NCBI GenBank assembly: GCA_030752605.1
Contig: JASMDX010000042.1
Coordinates: 62,001-126,000 of the forward strand
Direction: 5' to 3'
DNA: 64,000 nucleotides
Source: GCA-2731375 sp002731375
Lineage (GTDB): Bacteria; Pseudomonadota; Alphaproteobacteria; GCA-2731375
The notes beneath the pieces are model-generated. The model searched no databases, was not told the origin of the DNA, and was given only the letters and a program-made list of their open reading frames with translations. Below are positions 1 to 8,735 of this stretch, piece by piece (within the stretch, counting starts at the first letter, position 1; the number at the start of each line of letters is the position of its first letter). Made by a program: the position numbers and the translations under genes.

Positions 1-329
1 GCGACGAGGACATCGTGATTGGCGCCGTCATATATATCCTCGAAATATAGGCCCGTTACATTCCGGTCTGTCTTTTCGGTGATATGGGTGCCAACAAGAC
101 GCCAGCGAAAGCGCAGCTTCTCGCCCTCACGTAGAATATCGGCCATCGCGAGAAAGGGCAGCAACCCTGCGGTCAGATCCAGAGGGGAAATTTTGGCGCG
201 AGATGGCAGTCTCCCATCGACGCACAAAGCCAGCCAGAATTCATGTATTCCACGCCAAAGCGGAGACTATAGACTTCCTAAATCCGGGTTCCGTTGAGTC
301 TTGAAACGTGTACGATCCGCCGCAGCCAT
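1..329 (-). pseudogene. PAS_5-type sensor protein, N-terminal part, in-frame TAG; runs off left edge
   Basis: Read on the minus strand from an ATG at 329, the frame gives about 20 residues, then TAG (267-269), then continues in the same frame into a recognisable PAS_5-like domain: a Trp-rich helix (LWRGIHEFWLAL), the LPSRAKISPLDL signature, and the LRFRWRLVGTHI strand. The family is found in alphaproteobacteria as small single-domain sensors of unknown ligand. The domain matches on both sides of the stop, so the amber codon is probably a nonsense mutation. A late non-ATG start after the stop would trim only the first helix and remains possible. The C-terminal end lies outside the window, so further lesions cannot be judged. 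Confidence 0.6.
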
Positions 330-436
330 GTTCAATCATATCGCAACCAAATTACCGGCGGTTAAGTAACATATAAATTACATTATATCCGGCACATAAT
401 AATTGCAATATCCCTGCACCATCCGATCCCTGAATG

Positions 437-1264
437 CTATAGACCGCGTCTACAGAGTATTTCGATGGGCCGGGTACGCCCTTCCATTTGATTGCGGGCA
501 GCGTTGCGGGCCTTTTCCTTGGCGTTGTCGCCCATGAGAATAAAATTACCCAATTTGGGCGGACCATCCCGGCGTACCGCTTCCTTCTGCTCCTCAAAGA
601 ACTGACGCACGGCGTCGCTATTATCTTGTATGGACACAACATCAAAGCCGGCCCCGCGCAATGCATCCACCGTCTGCTGTTCGCTCAACAAATGCGAATG
701 CACGCCATCGGAAGACCAGGGAGCGGGATAAATGACGTCGCCGCCATCACCCAATGCCAATTCCGATAAGGCAAAGCTGCCGCCAGGGCGCAGCACGCGA
801 TAGGCCTCGCCGAACAGTGTGGTCTTATCGGCGATATTCATGGAGACATTTTGGGAATAGGCGGCGTCAAAGCGGCCGTCGGCAAAAGGTAAATCGGTTG
901 CGCTGCCCCACTCGATGCTGATTTTGTCCGCCAAGCCGACGGCGGCGTTCAGACGCCGCGCGACATCGCAAAATTCGGCTGTCAGATCGATGCCAACCAT
1001 GCGGCAACCGTAGGTGCGGGCAAAATAACGGGCGGGCCCGCCGATCCCACTGCCGATATCCAGTATTTCATGCTCCGGTGCCGGTGCCAAGCTAGCTGCC
1101 AAATCCGCCGTGGCCGCCAGCCCACGGCCGTGAAAATGTTCCACCGGATCAAGTTCCTCCGGCTCCAAATTGGCCAGATCAACCCCGGCAGCAGCCAGCG
1201 CATCGGTAATTCCCCGGTACAGATCGCCCTGGCTGTAATGGCGCTCTACTTCATTGTCGGTCAT
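437..1264 (-). CDS. SAM-dependent class I methyltransferase (sarcosine/dimethylglycine methyltransferase-like)
   Basis: 275 residues. A Rossmann-type methyltransferase with motif I LDIGSGIGG at about residues 68-76, an acidic residue ending strand 2 (MVGIDLTAEF) and the post-motif PFADGRFDAAYSQNVSMNI. The N-terminal helical cap ending in HFHGRGL resembles methyltransferases acting on small amines such as glycine, sarcosine and dimethylglycine, but the substrate is not determined. The start was placed at 1264 because AGGGG lies just upstream; an in-frame start at 1288 has no such site. It is divergent from the SDR gene, with only 68 bases between starts. It ends in TAG. Confidence 0.8.
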   Translation of the reverse strand: MTDNEVERHYSQGDLYRGITDALAAAGVDLANLEPEELDPVEHFHGRGLAATADLAASLAPAPEHEILDIGSGIGGPARYFARTYGCRMVGIDLTAEFCDVARRLNAAVGLADKISIEWGSATDLPFADGRFDAAYSQNVSMNIADKTTLFGEAYRVLRPGGSFALSELALGDGGDVIYPAPWSSDGVHSHLLSEQQTVDALRGAGFDVVSIQDNSDAVRQFFEEQKEAVRRDGPPKLGNFILMGDNAKEKARNAARNQMEGRTRPIEILCRRGL

Positions 1265-1332
1265 CAAGATTCCCCTCCACGTTGACACATGATACCGCTA
1301 TTCTGCGGCGAAACCAGCATGGGAGTATCGAG

Positions 1333-2097
1333 ATGCAAGTAACGGACAAGAACATTGTCGTGACTGGCGGGGCCAGCGGCATTGGTCGGGCCCTGGCTCG
1401 ACGTTTCGCCGCCGAGGGTGCCGCCAAGGTCGTCGTCGCTGATCTGAACGAAGAGGGCGCAACCGCCGTTGCCAACGAAATTGGCGGCCTGGCTATCGCC
1501 GCCAATGTTGGGGTTGAGGACGACGTCATCAATCTGGTCAAGACAACGGAAAGCCGTGTTGGCGCGATCGATTTGTTCTGCTCCAACGCCGGGATCGCGG
1601 TGCTTGGCGAACTGGAGAATACCAATGAGGAATGGCAGCGGGTATGGGATGTAAATCTGATGTCCCATGTCTATGCCGCCCGTGCCGTAGTGCCCGCGAT
1701 GATCGAACGGGGTGGCGGTTATCTCCTGAACACCTCCTCAGCCGCCGGTCTGCTTAGCCAGATTGGATCATCAACCTATTCGGCAACCAAGCATGCCGCC
1801 ATTGGCTTCGCCGAATGGCTGTCCATCACATACGGCAACCGGGGTATCAAGGTCTCGGTGCTGTGTCCACAGGCGGTGCGCACGGCGATGACGGCAGGCT
1901 TGGACAATGGCGGCGTCGCCGGTGTCGACGGCATGATGGAGGCCGAGGAGCTGGCCGAAACAGTCATTCAAACCCTGGCCGAGGAGCGCTTCCTATGCCT
2001 GCCTCATCCACAGGTCCTTGAATACATGCAGCGCAAGACCGGCGACTACGACCGCTGGATCAAAGGCATGCGGCGTTTGCATGAACTCTATGGCTAA
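1333..2097 (+). CDS. Short-chain dehydrogenase/reductase (SDR)
   Basis: 254 residues, the usual length for a classical SDR. The dinucleotide-binding motif TGGASGIG is at residues 11-18, NAG at 85-87, the catalytic Ser in NTSSAAG at about 135, and YSATK (Tyr149, Lys153) is intact. It would catalyse NAD(P)-dependent oxidation or reduction of an alcohol or ketone in the cytoplasm; the substrate is not evident. The ATG at 1333 has GGGAG seven bases upstream, so the earlier in-frame start at 1282 is less likely. It converges on the PanE-like gene with 12 bases between stops. Confidence 0.88.
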   Translation: MQVTDKNIVVTGGASGIGRALARRFAAEGAAKVVVADLNEEGATAVANEIGGLAIAANVGVEDDVINLVKTTESRVGAIDLFCSNAGIAVLGELENTNEEWQRVWDVNLMSHVYAARAVVPAMIERGGGYLLNTSSAAGLLSQIGSSTYSATKHAAIGFAEWLSITYGNRGIKVSVLCPQAVRTAMTAGLDNGGVAGVDGMMEAEELAETVIQTLAEERFLCLPHPQVLEYMQRKTGDYDRWIKGMRRLHELYG

Positions 2098-2109
2098 GGC
2101 AGCTGGCGG

Positions 2110-3192
2110 CTAAATATCCTGTACGCTCTCCAACGCCGCCGGCTTCTCACCGCGCTCAACTGATTGCACGGCGGCGATCAGGCCGGCGTTAGCGGGGGCC
2201 TCCATGCCCAATTCGGAGGCCTGCTGCACCACAAGGCCGTTGAGAAATTCGATCTCCGTGCGCCGGCCCTTGATCATATCCTGGCCCATGGAGGGGCGGG
2301 CGGTATCGCTCATGTTTTCCGCGCCGACCAGCATCTTGCCCTCCAGTTCGTCAAGCACCGGGGTATCATTCGCCCCGGTGGTCAATTCCTGGGCCGCGGC
2401 CAGCCATATTTCAGGCTTCACACCGCTTATTTTTTCCAGCGCCAGGCCCTGTAGCTGGCCCGCCCGCACCGCTTCGCCAGCCAGGCGGATCGACAGGCGC
2501 CGCGTAATTTCATTCTGCGTGAACTGTTTGTTGGACATACCCGAAGCCGCCGAGAGGCCATTGCCCATGGAATTCTGCACCAGTTTGGACCAGCGTTCGC
2601 CCCACAAATTACTGGTGATCTTGACGCTATCGATGTCGGCCAGCATGTCGCGAATACGCTGCACCCTTGCGGTAGGTCGGCCATGGGGTTCGCCGACGCG
2701 AAAGACAGTATAGCCGGCCCCGCCCTTAGAGACGGAGCGCCGAATGAAACCGGGTTCCACCAATTCCACCACGATTTTTGAGGCTATACAGCCGATAACC
2801 TTGCTCCACCCAACCACCGCGGCAATAGCGTCCTCGTTGATGCCGTTTTGCAAGGAGACCATGAAACCGTCGGGGGCGAGGTAGTTTTGCGCCAACGCTG
2901 CGGCCCAGGGCGTGTCATAGGATTTGACGCAGATAAAGGCAATGTCCGCCAGCTTCTCTTTGGACAAACTTTGCAGATCCGTAAAATGCATGGCACGGAT
3001 CGGCGTGGAAAAACATTCCGGCTCTGTCATGCCTTCCAGGCGCAGGCCATGGGCTTGCATATGTTCCACATGGGCCGGCCAGGGGTCGGCCATGATGACG
3101 TCATGGCCGGCACGGGCGAAATGCGCCCCTACATAGCCGCCGACCGCGCCGGCGCCAATTATCAGAATCCGTGCGTTCTGGTGTTCATTCAT
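2110..3192 (-). CDS. panE: 2-dehydropantoate 2-reductase family protein (ApbA/PanE)
   Basis: 360 residues. The N-terminal NADP-binding motif GAGAVGG is at residues 13-19, followed by the central WSKLVQNSMGN segment carrying the family's conserved Lys and Asn. The C-terminal helical domain has MGQDMIKGRRTEIEFLNG with the conserved Glu. PanE reduces ketopantoate to pantoate for coenzyme A synthesis. This protein is longer than typical PanE (about 300), and its neighbours are catabolic (TauD-like dioxygenase upstream in the same direction, 27 bases away), so a relative acting on another 2-oxo acid is possible. The symbol is tentative. Confidence 0.75.
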   Translation of the reverse strand: MNEHQNARILIIGAGAVGGYVGAHFARAGHDVIMADPWPAHVEHMQAHGLRLEGMTEPECFSTPIRAMHFTDLQSLSKEKLADIAFICVKSYDTPWAAALAQNYLAPDGFMVSLQNGINEDAIAAVVGWSKVIGCIASKIVVELVEPGFIRRSVSKGGAGYTVFRVGEPHGRPTARVQRIRDMLADIDSVKITSNLWGERWSKLVQNSMGNGLSAASGMSNKQFTQNEITRRLSIRLAGEAVRAGQLQGLALEKISGVKPEIWLAAAQELTTGANDTPVLDELEGKMLVGAENMSDTARPSMGQDMIKGRRTEIEFLNGLVVQQASELGMEAPANAGLIAAVQSVERGEKPAALESVQDI

Positions 3193-3219
3193 GGTCTCTA
3201 AAATCTTCCTCGAAAAACA

Positions 3220-4068
3220 CTAGACGGGCGTATCGCCCTCGACCGTCAACCGGCGCATGCGCCGGAGTTGGCCGGGATAGTCATCAATGGCAAAGTGCAA
3301 GGTACAGCGGTTGTCCCACAGGGCCAGCGAACCAACACCCCAGGAGAAGCGGCAGGTAAATTCCGGGCGTACACAATGGTCCACCAGATAGTTGATCAAG
3401 GGCAGGCTTTCCTCTTCCGTCATGTCCTTGAAACGGACTGTATGCCCCTTGCCCAGGAACAATGCCTTGCGTCCGGTTTCGGGATGGGTGCGCACGATTG
3501 GATGCTCCGCCTCCATCTCCACCTGGTCCATATTTTTCGGCGACATCGCCGTTGCGGCCTTGAACGATTTGGCGCGTCCGCCGCCACGTTTCAGGGCCGC
3601 GCTGTAGATGCCCACAAGGCCGTCCAGCATATCCTTCATGCCGCCAGACAGGGCATCGTAGGCCAGGGCGGTATTGGCGAACATGGTGTCACCGCCGGCA
3701 TCGGGCATTTCCAGGGCGTACAGCATGGTGCCCAGGGGCGGCTTGGTGGTGAACGACATATCCGAATGCCAGCCACCGCCGAAGTTCCGCACGTCGGTCT
3801 CCGTCTTTAGGATTTCAAACGCCTCGGGCGCCTCGGGCAGTCCTTCCATGAAGGGATAAATAGTCATCGGCCCGAAGCGCCGGGCAAAGGCAATTTGTTG
3901 ATGCGGATCAAGATCCTGACTATGGAAAAAGACCGCTTTGTATTCCAGGAAAGCTTGATGAATTTCATCAAAGGCCTGATTGCTCAATTCCGCGGTCAGA
4001 TCCACACCATGAATGACGGCACCCATGGCGCCAGCCAATGGCTCCACGTCCAGCGACTGATAGCCCAT
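3220..4068 (-). CDS. TauD/TfdA-family Fe(II)/2-oxoglutarate-dependent dioxygenase
   Basis: 282 residues. The iron-binding facial triad is visible as His101-x-Asp103 in GGGWHSDMSF and the distal His at about 258 in LHFAIDDY, followed by the 2-oxoglutarate-binding Arg in LRRMRRLTVEGD. Family members hydroxylate taurine, alkylsulfates, phenoxyacetates or related compounds and release 2-oxoglutarate-derived succinate. The substrate here is unknown. GGGGAGAC before the ATG supports the start. It precedes the PanE-like gene in the same direction and probably shares its transcript. Confidence 0.87.
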   Translation of the reverse strand: MGYQSLDVEPLAGAMGAVIHGVDLTAELSNQAFDEIHQAFLEYKAVFFHSQDLDPHQQIAFARRFGPMTIYPFMEGLPEAPEAFEILKTETDVRNFGGGWHSDMSFTTKPPLGTMLYALEMPDAGGDTMFANTALAYDALSGGMKDMLDGLVGIYSAALKRGGGRAKSFKAATAMSPKNMDQVEMEAEHPIVRTHPETGRKALFLGKGHTVRFKDMTEEESLPLINYLVDHCVRPEFTCRFSWGVGSLALWDNRCTLHFAIDDYPGQLRRMRRLTVEGDTPV

Positions 4069-4120
4069 TACAATGTCTCCCCAAATTGAGGCTACATTGT
4101 GCCCGCTTCAAGCCACCGGC

Positions 4121-4901
4121 TCAAGTCCTGGAGCCATCAATAAAAACTAGATGCAGGAGCGGAACATATCCTCGGTGACTTTTTGCAACATGGCACAAAG
4201 CGGGCCGTTTCTGAAAGAAACGTCGGCCAACGCCCAATTCCTGCAACCCAGCTTCCCAGATCATTGGCTGGCTCGGCGTCTCGTCCGAGATCAAGATTTC
4301 TTGGGAACGTTTGGTCAAGGTCACGGTCCCGGCCGCGTTTGAAACATCGACGATGCCATGCATCAACAAGATACCGAAACCGCCGTCAATTTCACTAGCC
4401 CAGAAATCTGTACCACGGATACCAATGGTCGCCACCGGCATTTGAATTTTCAGGACCGGACGGCCCATCCTGCCGGAGATAAACCGCATCGTGCCCTTCA
4501 ACAAGGTGACAACGCCACCCGAATTGCCATAGAAATATTCATCCAGCACCACCTTGGCGTCAGTTCGATGCTCAGCACGCCGCCATCTCTAAACCGCAGT
4601 ACTGCCCTGGCATTGACGCCGGTCGTAACTTCCTCGTTCTAAAAAACCGGCAGATCACGCAGCAAATCCCAGCGCCTGTCACCCAAAGCTCCCTCAACAT
4701 TGGCCTTGGTCCTGGCGACGCCGCCGATTTGCTTGTCCGCCGGCGGATTTTGTCTCGTAAGCGCCAGAATACCTATCTCGTCGCCTCTTGACGCCATTTG
4801 GTCGAAAACGCTTTTCCCGCGTCCGTGCTTGCCGGAAAGCCCACCAGCATCATCGGGTTGGCCAACAGTGCCAGCACATAAGCCAATATGCGATTATTCA
4901 T
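4121..4901 (-). pseudogene. FecR-domain secreted protein, degenerate (frameshifts plus TAG)
   Basis: An ATG at 4901 opens a clear signal peptide (MNNRILAYVLALLANPMM). The frame then shifts before IGGVARTKANVEG and reaches an in-frame TAG (4639-4641) in PVF-stop-NEEVTTG. It shifts again before VVLDEYFYG and runs through a good FecR domain core (LLKGTMRFISG, PVATIGIRGTDFW). Another shift near 4190 is needed to reach a plausible natural end (LQKVTEDMFRSCI). FecR-domain proteins of this kind are periplasmic. Three shifts and one stop in about 780 bases make this a clear pseudogene unless the sequence here is faulty. Confidence 0.75.
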
Positions 4902-5118
4902 TGCGGTTCCTGATCCGTATTGCTCTCGGACCACCGTCCATTATGCCCGACGATCGCTCCGTATGATTGAACAGGCACCGCGCTGACCAACGTGTTGCTG
5001 GCAACGAAAGGCCTCTTCCATGGAAAATCCCGCTACTTGGAAGTAGGCCTATAGATTTAAGATTTTCGGAATAGAAATAATTAACAATTTCTTGCCAAAG
5101 CCGCTCACAGATCAGCCG

Positions 5119-5922
5119 CTAGCGATCCCTGATGTCCCGCTTGCCCCGGTTCATTTCCGTCATCAATTCCACTGCCTCGTCACGCACCAGCAGATCGGCG
5201 AACAATGTCCGCTCGGCAGCCAGACCGTCCATTGGCGCAACCAGTTCGCTTCGACGCACCAGATGCTTGATATAGGCCAAGGCGTGAGGCGATTTCGTGG
5301 CCAATTCCTGTGCGATTTCCAGGGCCCGGTCCAGGGCGGGGCCGTCACAGCATTCGGTGACCAGGCCATAGGCCGCCGCTTCACGGGGCGATAGAGTCTT
5401 ACCGAGTAAAGTCAATTCCAAAGTCTTGGCCTGGCCGATTATGCGACTTAGCTGTTGCGTCCCGCCGGCACCGGGCAGAATTCCGATATTGACCTCCGGC
5501 AGGCCAATGGAATAAGGGCCGTCCTGAGCGATGCGAAAATCGCAGCGCAGGGCCAGCTCAAAGCCACCACCCATGGCGGTGCCGTTGATGGCCGCGATGA
5601 ATGGCTTGGGACTGTCTTCTATCCGGCGGAAATCCCGGTGTAGGTCGCGTTCGGGTACAGGCCGGGTCAGATCGGCCGTTTCCACCCCATCTGCGCGCAG
5701 GCCGCGCGCCCGCGCCTCCAACTCCACGACGGAATAATGGCGCACGAAAACATCCGGCAGGCCACCCGTCAGAATGACGGCGCGGACCTCATTATCGCCT
5801 TCCACCTGGTCCAGCATAACGGTGATTTCAGGCACCGTATCGCCATCCATGTAGCCATCTGGCGGATTGGTGAACCGTACCACCGCTACGGCGCCATCTT
5901 TTTCAATTGAGATCTGTGTCAT
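5119..5922 (-). CDS. Enoyl-CoA hydratase/isomerase family protein (crotonase fold)
   Basis: 267 residues. Oxyanion-hole segment GTAMGGGFELALRCDF and the second-half motif LPEVNIGILPGAGGTQQL are present, with the catalytic-type Glu in LPEV. Crotonase enzymes hydrate, isomerise or hydrolyse acyl-CoA thioesters. The N-terminal oxyanion region (GLPDVFVRHYSVVEL) is less canonical than in true hydratases, so the exact reaction is open. It lies 4 bases after the CoA-transferase, with its ribosome site inside that gene's end, so the two are translated from one message and presumably act on the same CoA ester. Confidence 0.85.
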   Translation of the reverse strand: MTQISIEKDGAVAVVRFTNPPDGYMDGDTVPEITVMLDQVEGDNEVRAVILTGGLPDVFVRHYSVVELEARARGLRADGVETADLTRPVPERDLHRDFRRIEDSPKPFIAAINGTAMGGGFELALRCDFRIAQDGPYSIGLPEVNIGILPGAGGTQQLSRIIGQAKTLELTLLGKTLSPREAAAYGLVTECCDGPALDRALEIAQELATKSPHALAYIKHLVRRSELVAPMDGLAAERTLFADLLVRDEAVELMTEMNRGKRDIRDR

Positions 5923-5926
5923 TGAA

Positions 5927-7108
5927 CTATTCCACCAATTTCAACAAAGCGGCGCGGATCTCCGGGTCATCGCCCAGGCCCAATTCCGCCAGGATTTCTT
6001 CCGTATGTTCACCGACGGCGGGCGGCGGACGGCGGACCTGGGCCGGGGTCCGGTTGAAGCGCCAGGGAAAGCGCGGCGATTTGATCTCCGTGCCATCCCC
6101 CGCCTTCATTTCCACCGTCATGCCCAGGGCCTTCGCCTGCTCGCTGTCAAAGGCCTGCTGGATCGACAGCACCGGACCGTGGGGGATATCGTTCTCGATC
6201 AGCCAGGCGAGCCAGTCGGCGGTGGATTTTTCCACCATGGCCTTCGCCACCACGGCGCGCATGGCATCCTTGTTGATGGAGCGGGTGGCGCCATTGGCAA
6301 AGCGTTCATCATCCTTCCATTCCGGGCGGCCGCAGAAATCCGCGAACAGATGAAAATCCTCATTACGGGAAACCATGATCTGGATCTGCCCATCGGAGGT
6401 TTCGAACAGGCCATAGGGCGCGATGGCGGGGTGGTGATTGCCTTCCGCGACAGGATCCTGGCCGGAGGCGAAATACTTGCCCGCCTGCACCGTTAGCATG
6501 GACATGGTCGCCTCCAGCAACGAGGTTCGAACCACCTGTCCCCTGCCGTTTGCCTTCTTTTCCATCAAGGCGCCCAAAATGCCGATGGTATTGCACAGAC
6601 CGCCCAAGACATCCGAGATAGCAACGCCGGAGCGGACCGGGCCGGTTTCGGCACTGCCCGTTATGGCCATCAATCCGGAATAACCCTGCACCAATTGATC
6701 AACGCCGGAGCGGTGCCCCATGGGGCCGACATCGCCAAAGGCCGACAGCCGCGCCACCACCAGATGGGGGAAGTCCCGCGCCAGTACATTATCGGTAAAG
6801 CCCATGGTGTCGAAAATGCCGGGGCGGAAGTTCTCCACCAGGACATCGGCCGAAGCCATCAGCGCGCGCAGCAGCCTGTCGCCGCCCGGATGACGCAAAT
6901 CCACATGCAGACTGCGCTTGTTGCGGTTGGCGGTGGTGAAATACCCGCCCATGCCGGGGCTAAAGGACGGCGCCTGCTGGCGCAGCATATCACCCTTGCC
7001 GGTTTCCACCTTGATCACATCTGCGCCCATATCGCCCAACAGCATGGGCCCCAGGGGTCCGGCAATAACCCGTCCGAGATCAATCACCCGAATTCCACTT
7101 AACGGCAT
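5927..7108 (-). CDS. CaiB/BaiF family III CoA-transferase
   Basis: 393 residues. It starts with the family hallmark GIRVIDLGRVIAGP, followed by GADVIKVE, NRNKRSLHVDLR and VDQLVQGYSGLMAITG, which holds the Asp expected to form the glutamyl/aspartyl-CoA intermediate. Family III enzymes move CoA between carboxylic acids such as formate/oxalate, carnitine or branched dicarboxylates. It is the first gene of a two-gene operon with the crotonase at 5119-5922. GGAG upstream supports the ATG. Confidence 0.9.
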   Translation of the reverse strand: MPLSGIRVIDLGRVIAGPLGPMLLGDMGADVIKVETGKGDMLRQQAPSFSPGMGGYFTTANRNKRSLHVDLRHPGGDRLLRALMASADVLVENFRPGIFDTMGFTDNVLARDFPHLVVARLSAFGDVGPMGHRSGVDQLVQGYSGLMAITGSAETGPVRSGVAISDVLGGLCNTIGILGALMEKKANGRGQVVRTSLLEATMSMLTVQAGKYFASGQDPVAEGNHHPAIAPYGLFETSDGQIQIMVSRNEDFHLFADFCGRPEWKDDERFANGATRSINKDAMRAVVAKAMVEKSTADWLAWLIENDIPHGPVLSIQQAFDSEQAKALGMTVEMKAGDGTEIKSPRFPWRFNRTPAQVRRPPPAVGEHTEEILAELGLGDDPEIRAALLKLVE

Positions 7109-7206
7109 GGTTACTCCAATCTAGCAGTTCAGTAATTACAGCCGGGATCATAGCAAGAGCGGGGCAAACCCACTAGCATGCCGGAAGATTATAGGAGAAC
7201 GCGCGT

Positions 7207-8121
7207 ATGGTGGATCAAGCCCGGGCCCGGGTCATGGAGATGGATTTCTGGCAGGGAGAGGTCAGCGTGCAGATCATGCCCGGCGGCCTTTCCAATCACA
7301 GTTTTCTGGTTGAGGATCACGGCCTGAAATATGCCGTACGCATCGGCGATGACCGGCCCGAACACGCGGTCTACCGCTATAACGAGATCACGGTGTCGCA
7401 AGCAGCCCACGAAGCCGGCCTGTCCCCGGCTCTGGTTCACCACGAGCCAGGCGCCATGGTATTCGAATATCTTGCCGACGGTAGGGTGACGGATGCCGCC
7501 GCCTTGGAACAGATGGACAATATGGACCGTCTGGTCGGTACCCTGGGGCAATGCCATCTGGATCTGTCCGATCATTTGGAAGTGCCGGGACCGATGTTCT
7601 GGGTCTTTCATCTAAACCGGCGCTATGCCCGCATCATCATGCAGCACGGCGACACCGATGACGGTGCCTTTGGCGGTAATAGCGCCCCCGTTCTGGGCCG
7701 CCTGATGGCCTTGAACGACGAGTTGGAAACCGCGATCGGTGCCATTACGCCGGTTTTTTGTCACAACGATCTGGTGGCCGAGAATATTCTCGACGATGGC
7801 GTGCGGTTTTGGCTGATTGATTGGGAATATGGCGGCTGGAACGACGGCCTGTATGATCTGGCCTGTCTGGCCGCACACTTGGATCTTGGCGCGGAAGTGG
7901 CCGATGCGTTGCTGCACCGCTACCTGGCCCTATGCGGCAGGAAAATCAACCAGACCGAGCGGCGCCGGTTCGCCGCCTGGAAATGCGCCGCCTTGATCTG
8001 GGCGGCCTTGTGGGGCGGCGTGGGCAGGATGTTCGCCAACCTGGATTTCGACTATGCCGCCTATAGCCGTGAACGCATTGACCTTTTGGAGCGCGCAGTA
8101 GCCGTTTTTCGCGAGATTTGA
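7207..8121 (+). CDS. Choline/aminoglycoside kinase-like phosphotransferase
   Basis: 304 residues. A protein-kinase-like fold: an N-terminal lobe with PGGLSNHSFLVE, the catalytic loop FCHNDLVAENIL (Brenner-type HxD replaced by HND), and the metal-binding LIDWEYGGW. This combination is typical of choline/ethanolamine kinase and related small-molecule phosphotransferases. The likely substrate is an amino alcohol or sugar alcohol; nothing more specific can be read. AGGAGAA lies 8 bases before the ATG. It is transcribed away from the CoA-transferase across a 98-base promoter region. Confidence 0.83.
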   Translation: MVDQARARVMEMDFWQGEVSVQIMPGGLSNHSFLVEDHGLKYAVRIGDDRPEHAVYRYNEITVSQAAHEAGLSPALVHHEPGAMVFEYLADGRVTDAAALEQMDNMDRLVGTLGQCHLDLSDHLEVPGPMFWVFHLNRRYARIIMQHGDTDDGAFGGNSAPVLGRLMALNDELETAIGAITPVFCHNDLVAENILDDGVRFWLIDWEYGGWNDGLYDLACLAAHLDLGAEVADALLHRYLALCGRKINQTERRRFAAWKCAALIWAALWGGVGRMFANLDFDYAAYSRERIDLLERAVAVFREI

Positions 8122-8176
8122 ATTCACTACATGATCAACCGGAAATGACTAGGCCTTGACGCAGTTTCAATTATTT

Positions 8177-8195
8177 AATATTCATTCGCATTATC
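8177..8195. promoter_or_regulatory. Candidate Fur box
   Basis: Read on the minus strand this 19-base site matches the classical Fur consensus (two inverted GATAAT arms) at 14 of 19 positions. It lies 28 bases before the start of a secreted cupredoxin-like protein in an AT-rich leader. Alphaproteobacteria often use Irr or RirA boxes instead, so the regulator is uncertain. Confidence 0.35.
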
Positions 8196-8222
8196 ATTTA
8201 CTGAAAATGTGGAGACAATAGA

Positions 8223-8717
8223 ATGCGTAGAGTTTGTATGAAGTTTCTGTGCATGGTGTCCGCCATGTTCATTGCATTGAATAGCATGGCACCCATGGGC
8301 CTGGCGTCGGAGAGCGGCAAAATAGCAAAACCACAAAGGTTGATTTTATCCCTGGGACGTGAGGGCGATAGAAAACGACTGTTTTATCCGGATTACTTCG
8401 CCATCACGGCAGGCAAACGCTATACCCTGATTATCCAAAACCCGAGCCTGGATATTCACGAATTCGATGCGCCCGGCCTGGTCGCCTCGTCCTGGTCCTC
8501 GGATGTGAAGGTGCTGGACGACATTGGCGCCAGCGCCCACCCGATCGCGACCATCGTCGGCACTCCGGCCGAAATCGAAATACGTCCAGGCGGATCCGTT
8601 GAATGGACGTTCGTTCCGGTGGTTGCCGGCAGATATGACATCCTCTGCGATATCGAGGATCAGAGCGGCAAAACCCACACGGCGATGGGCATGAAAGGTA
8701 CAATCGTGGTGAATTAG
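8223..8717 (+). CDS. Secreted cupredoxin-like protein
   Basis: 164 residues with a signal peptide (basic start, hydrophobic core to about residue 28, then GLASES). The mature part is a beta-rich cupredoxin-like domain. Possible metal ligands are His in LDIHEF, Cys in YDILCDI, His in KTHTAMG and the following Met in AMGMKG, in the order H...C...H...M used by type I copper sites. This suggests a periplasmic copper-binding electron-transfer protein or a metal-uptake accessory. A candidate Fur box lies upstream and GGAGAC precedes the start. The surrounding genes give no clear partner. Confidence 0.72.
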   Translation: MRRVCMKFLCMVSAMFIALNSMAPMGLASESGKIAKPQRLILSLGREGDRKRLFYPDYFAITAGKRYTLIIQNPSLDIHEFDAPGLVASSWSSDVKVLDDIGASAHPIATIVGTPAEIEIRPGGSVEWTFVPVVAGRYDILCDIEDQSGKTHTAMGMKGTIVVN

Positions 8718-8735
8718 CCGCGCGCCGAAGTCCCG

